Of a DNA stretch of 5,215 nt, positions 5,162 through 5,215 are shown in pieces. Source of the stretch: an uncultured beta proteobacterium. Lineage in GTDB: Bacteria; Pseudomonadota; Gammaproteobacteria; Burkholderiales; Burkholderiaceae_B. Under the pieces are notes generated by a model that saw only the letters and a list, made by a program, of their open reading frames with translations, did not search any database and was not told the DNA's origin. The stretch's first letter is position 1; every line of letters starts with the position of its first letter. A program made the position numbers and the translations under genes. The stretch covers positions 1-5,215 of the forward strand of contig CAIYWO010000456.1 in NCBI GenBank assembly GCA_903929925.1. The letters are read 5' to 3'.

Positions 5162-5215
5162 AGATTTACAACCTAAAGAAAAAATGAAATTAGAAATTTT
5201 TACGCAAACAACTTA
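5162..5215 (-). promoter_or_regulatory. AT-rich upstream region of the AspDH-like gene
   Basis: This stretch is markedly AT-richer than the coding DNA and holds A- and T-runs, as expected of a promoter or leader. I could not assign a -35/-10 pair at normal spacing, and the window ends before the region does. Whether the gene has its own promoter or follows another gene is not visible. Confidence 0.3.

Noticed and set aside
5187..5199. AAATT-AGA-AATTT as a terminator upstream of the AspDH-like gene
   Set aside because: A five-pair, all-AT stem is too weak, and such matches are expected in AT-rich leaders.

Overview
The window looks like ordinary chromosomal DNA from a betaproteobacterium, most likely of the order Burkholderiales. 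This is an inference. It rests on the GTP-type PEP carboxykinase of bacterial PckG length and style, a TfdA-like dioxygenase, an aspartate-dehydrogenase-family protein, and moderately GC-rich coding sequence with AT-richer gaps. I see no insertion sequence, phage gene, CRISPR array, tRNA or rRNA.

Layout from left to right. (1) Positions 1-951 (+) hold the C-terminal three quarters of an M20-family metallo-amidohydrolase of the N-carbamoyl-L-amino acid hydrolase / allantoate amidohydrolase group; its N-terminus lies outside the window. (2) After a 4-base gap comes the convergent gene pckG (956-2812, -), GTP-dependent phosphoenolpyruvate carboxykinase, complete and with its active-site motifs intact. 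(3) A 230-base divergent intergenic region (2813-3042) holds a near-identical direct repeat, two back-to-back TTGACGGG arms and a candidate promoter. (4) Positions 3043-3369 (+) encode a small predicted secreted protein with a signal peptide and three 28-residue repeats, each with a C-x10-C pair; I cannot assign a function. (5) Positions 3472-4350 (+) encode an Fe(II)/2-oxoglutarate dioxygenase close to TfdA in motif detail. (6) Its end overlaps by 17 bases the end of a convergent aspartate-dehydrogenase-like oxidoreductase (4334-5161, -).

The genes do not form one operon. Strands run + - + + -, giving two convergent pairs and one divergent pair. The hydrolase, dioxygenase and AspDH-like enzyme would all suit scavenging of nitrogen- or carboxylate-containing compounds, and PckG would turn the resulting C4 acids into PEP. 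That link is only suggestive.

The most interesting items are the repeat-built secreted protein, the repeated operator-like sequences in the divergent promoter region, and hairpins at the convergent gene ends that lie inside the partner's coding sequence. I did not find convincing evidence for a wholly new multi-gene system.
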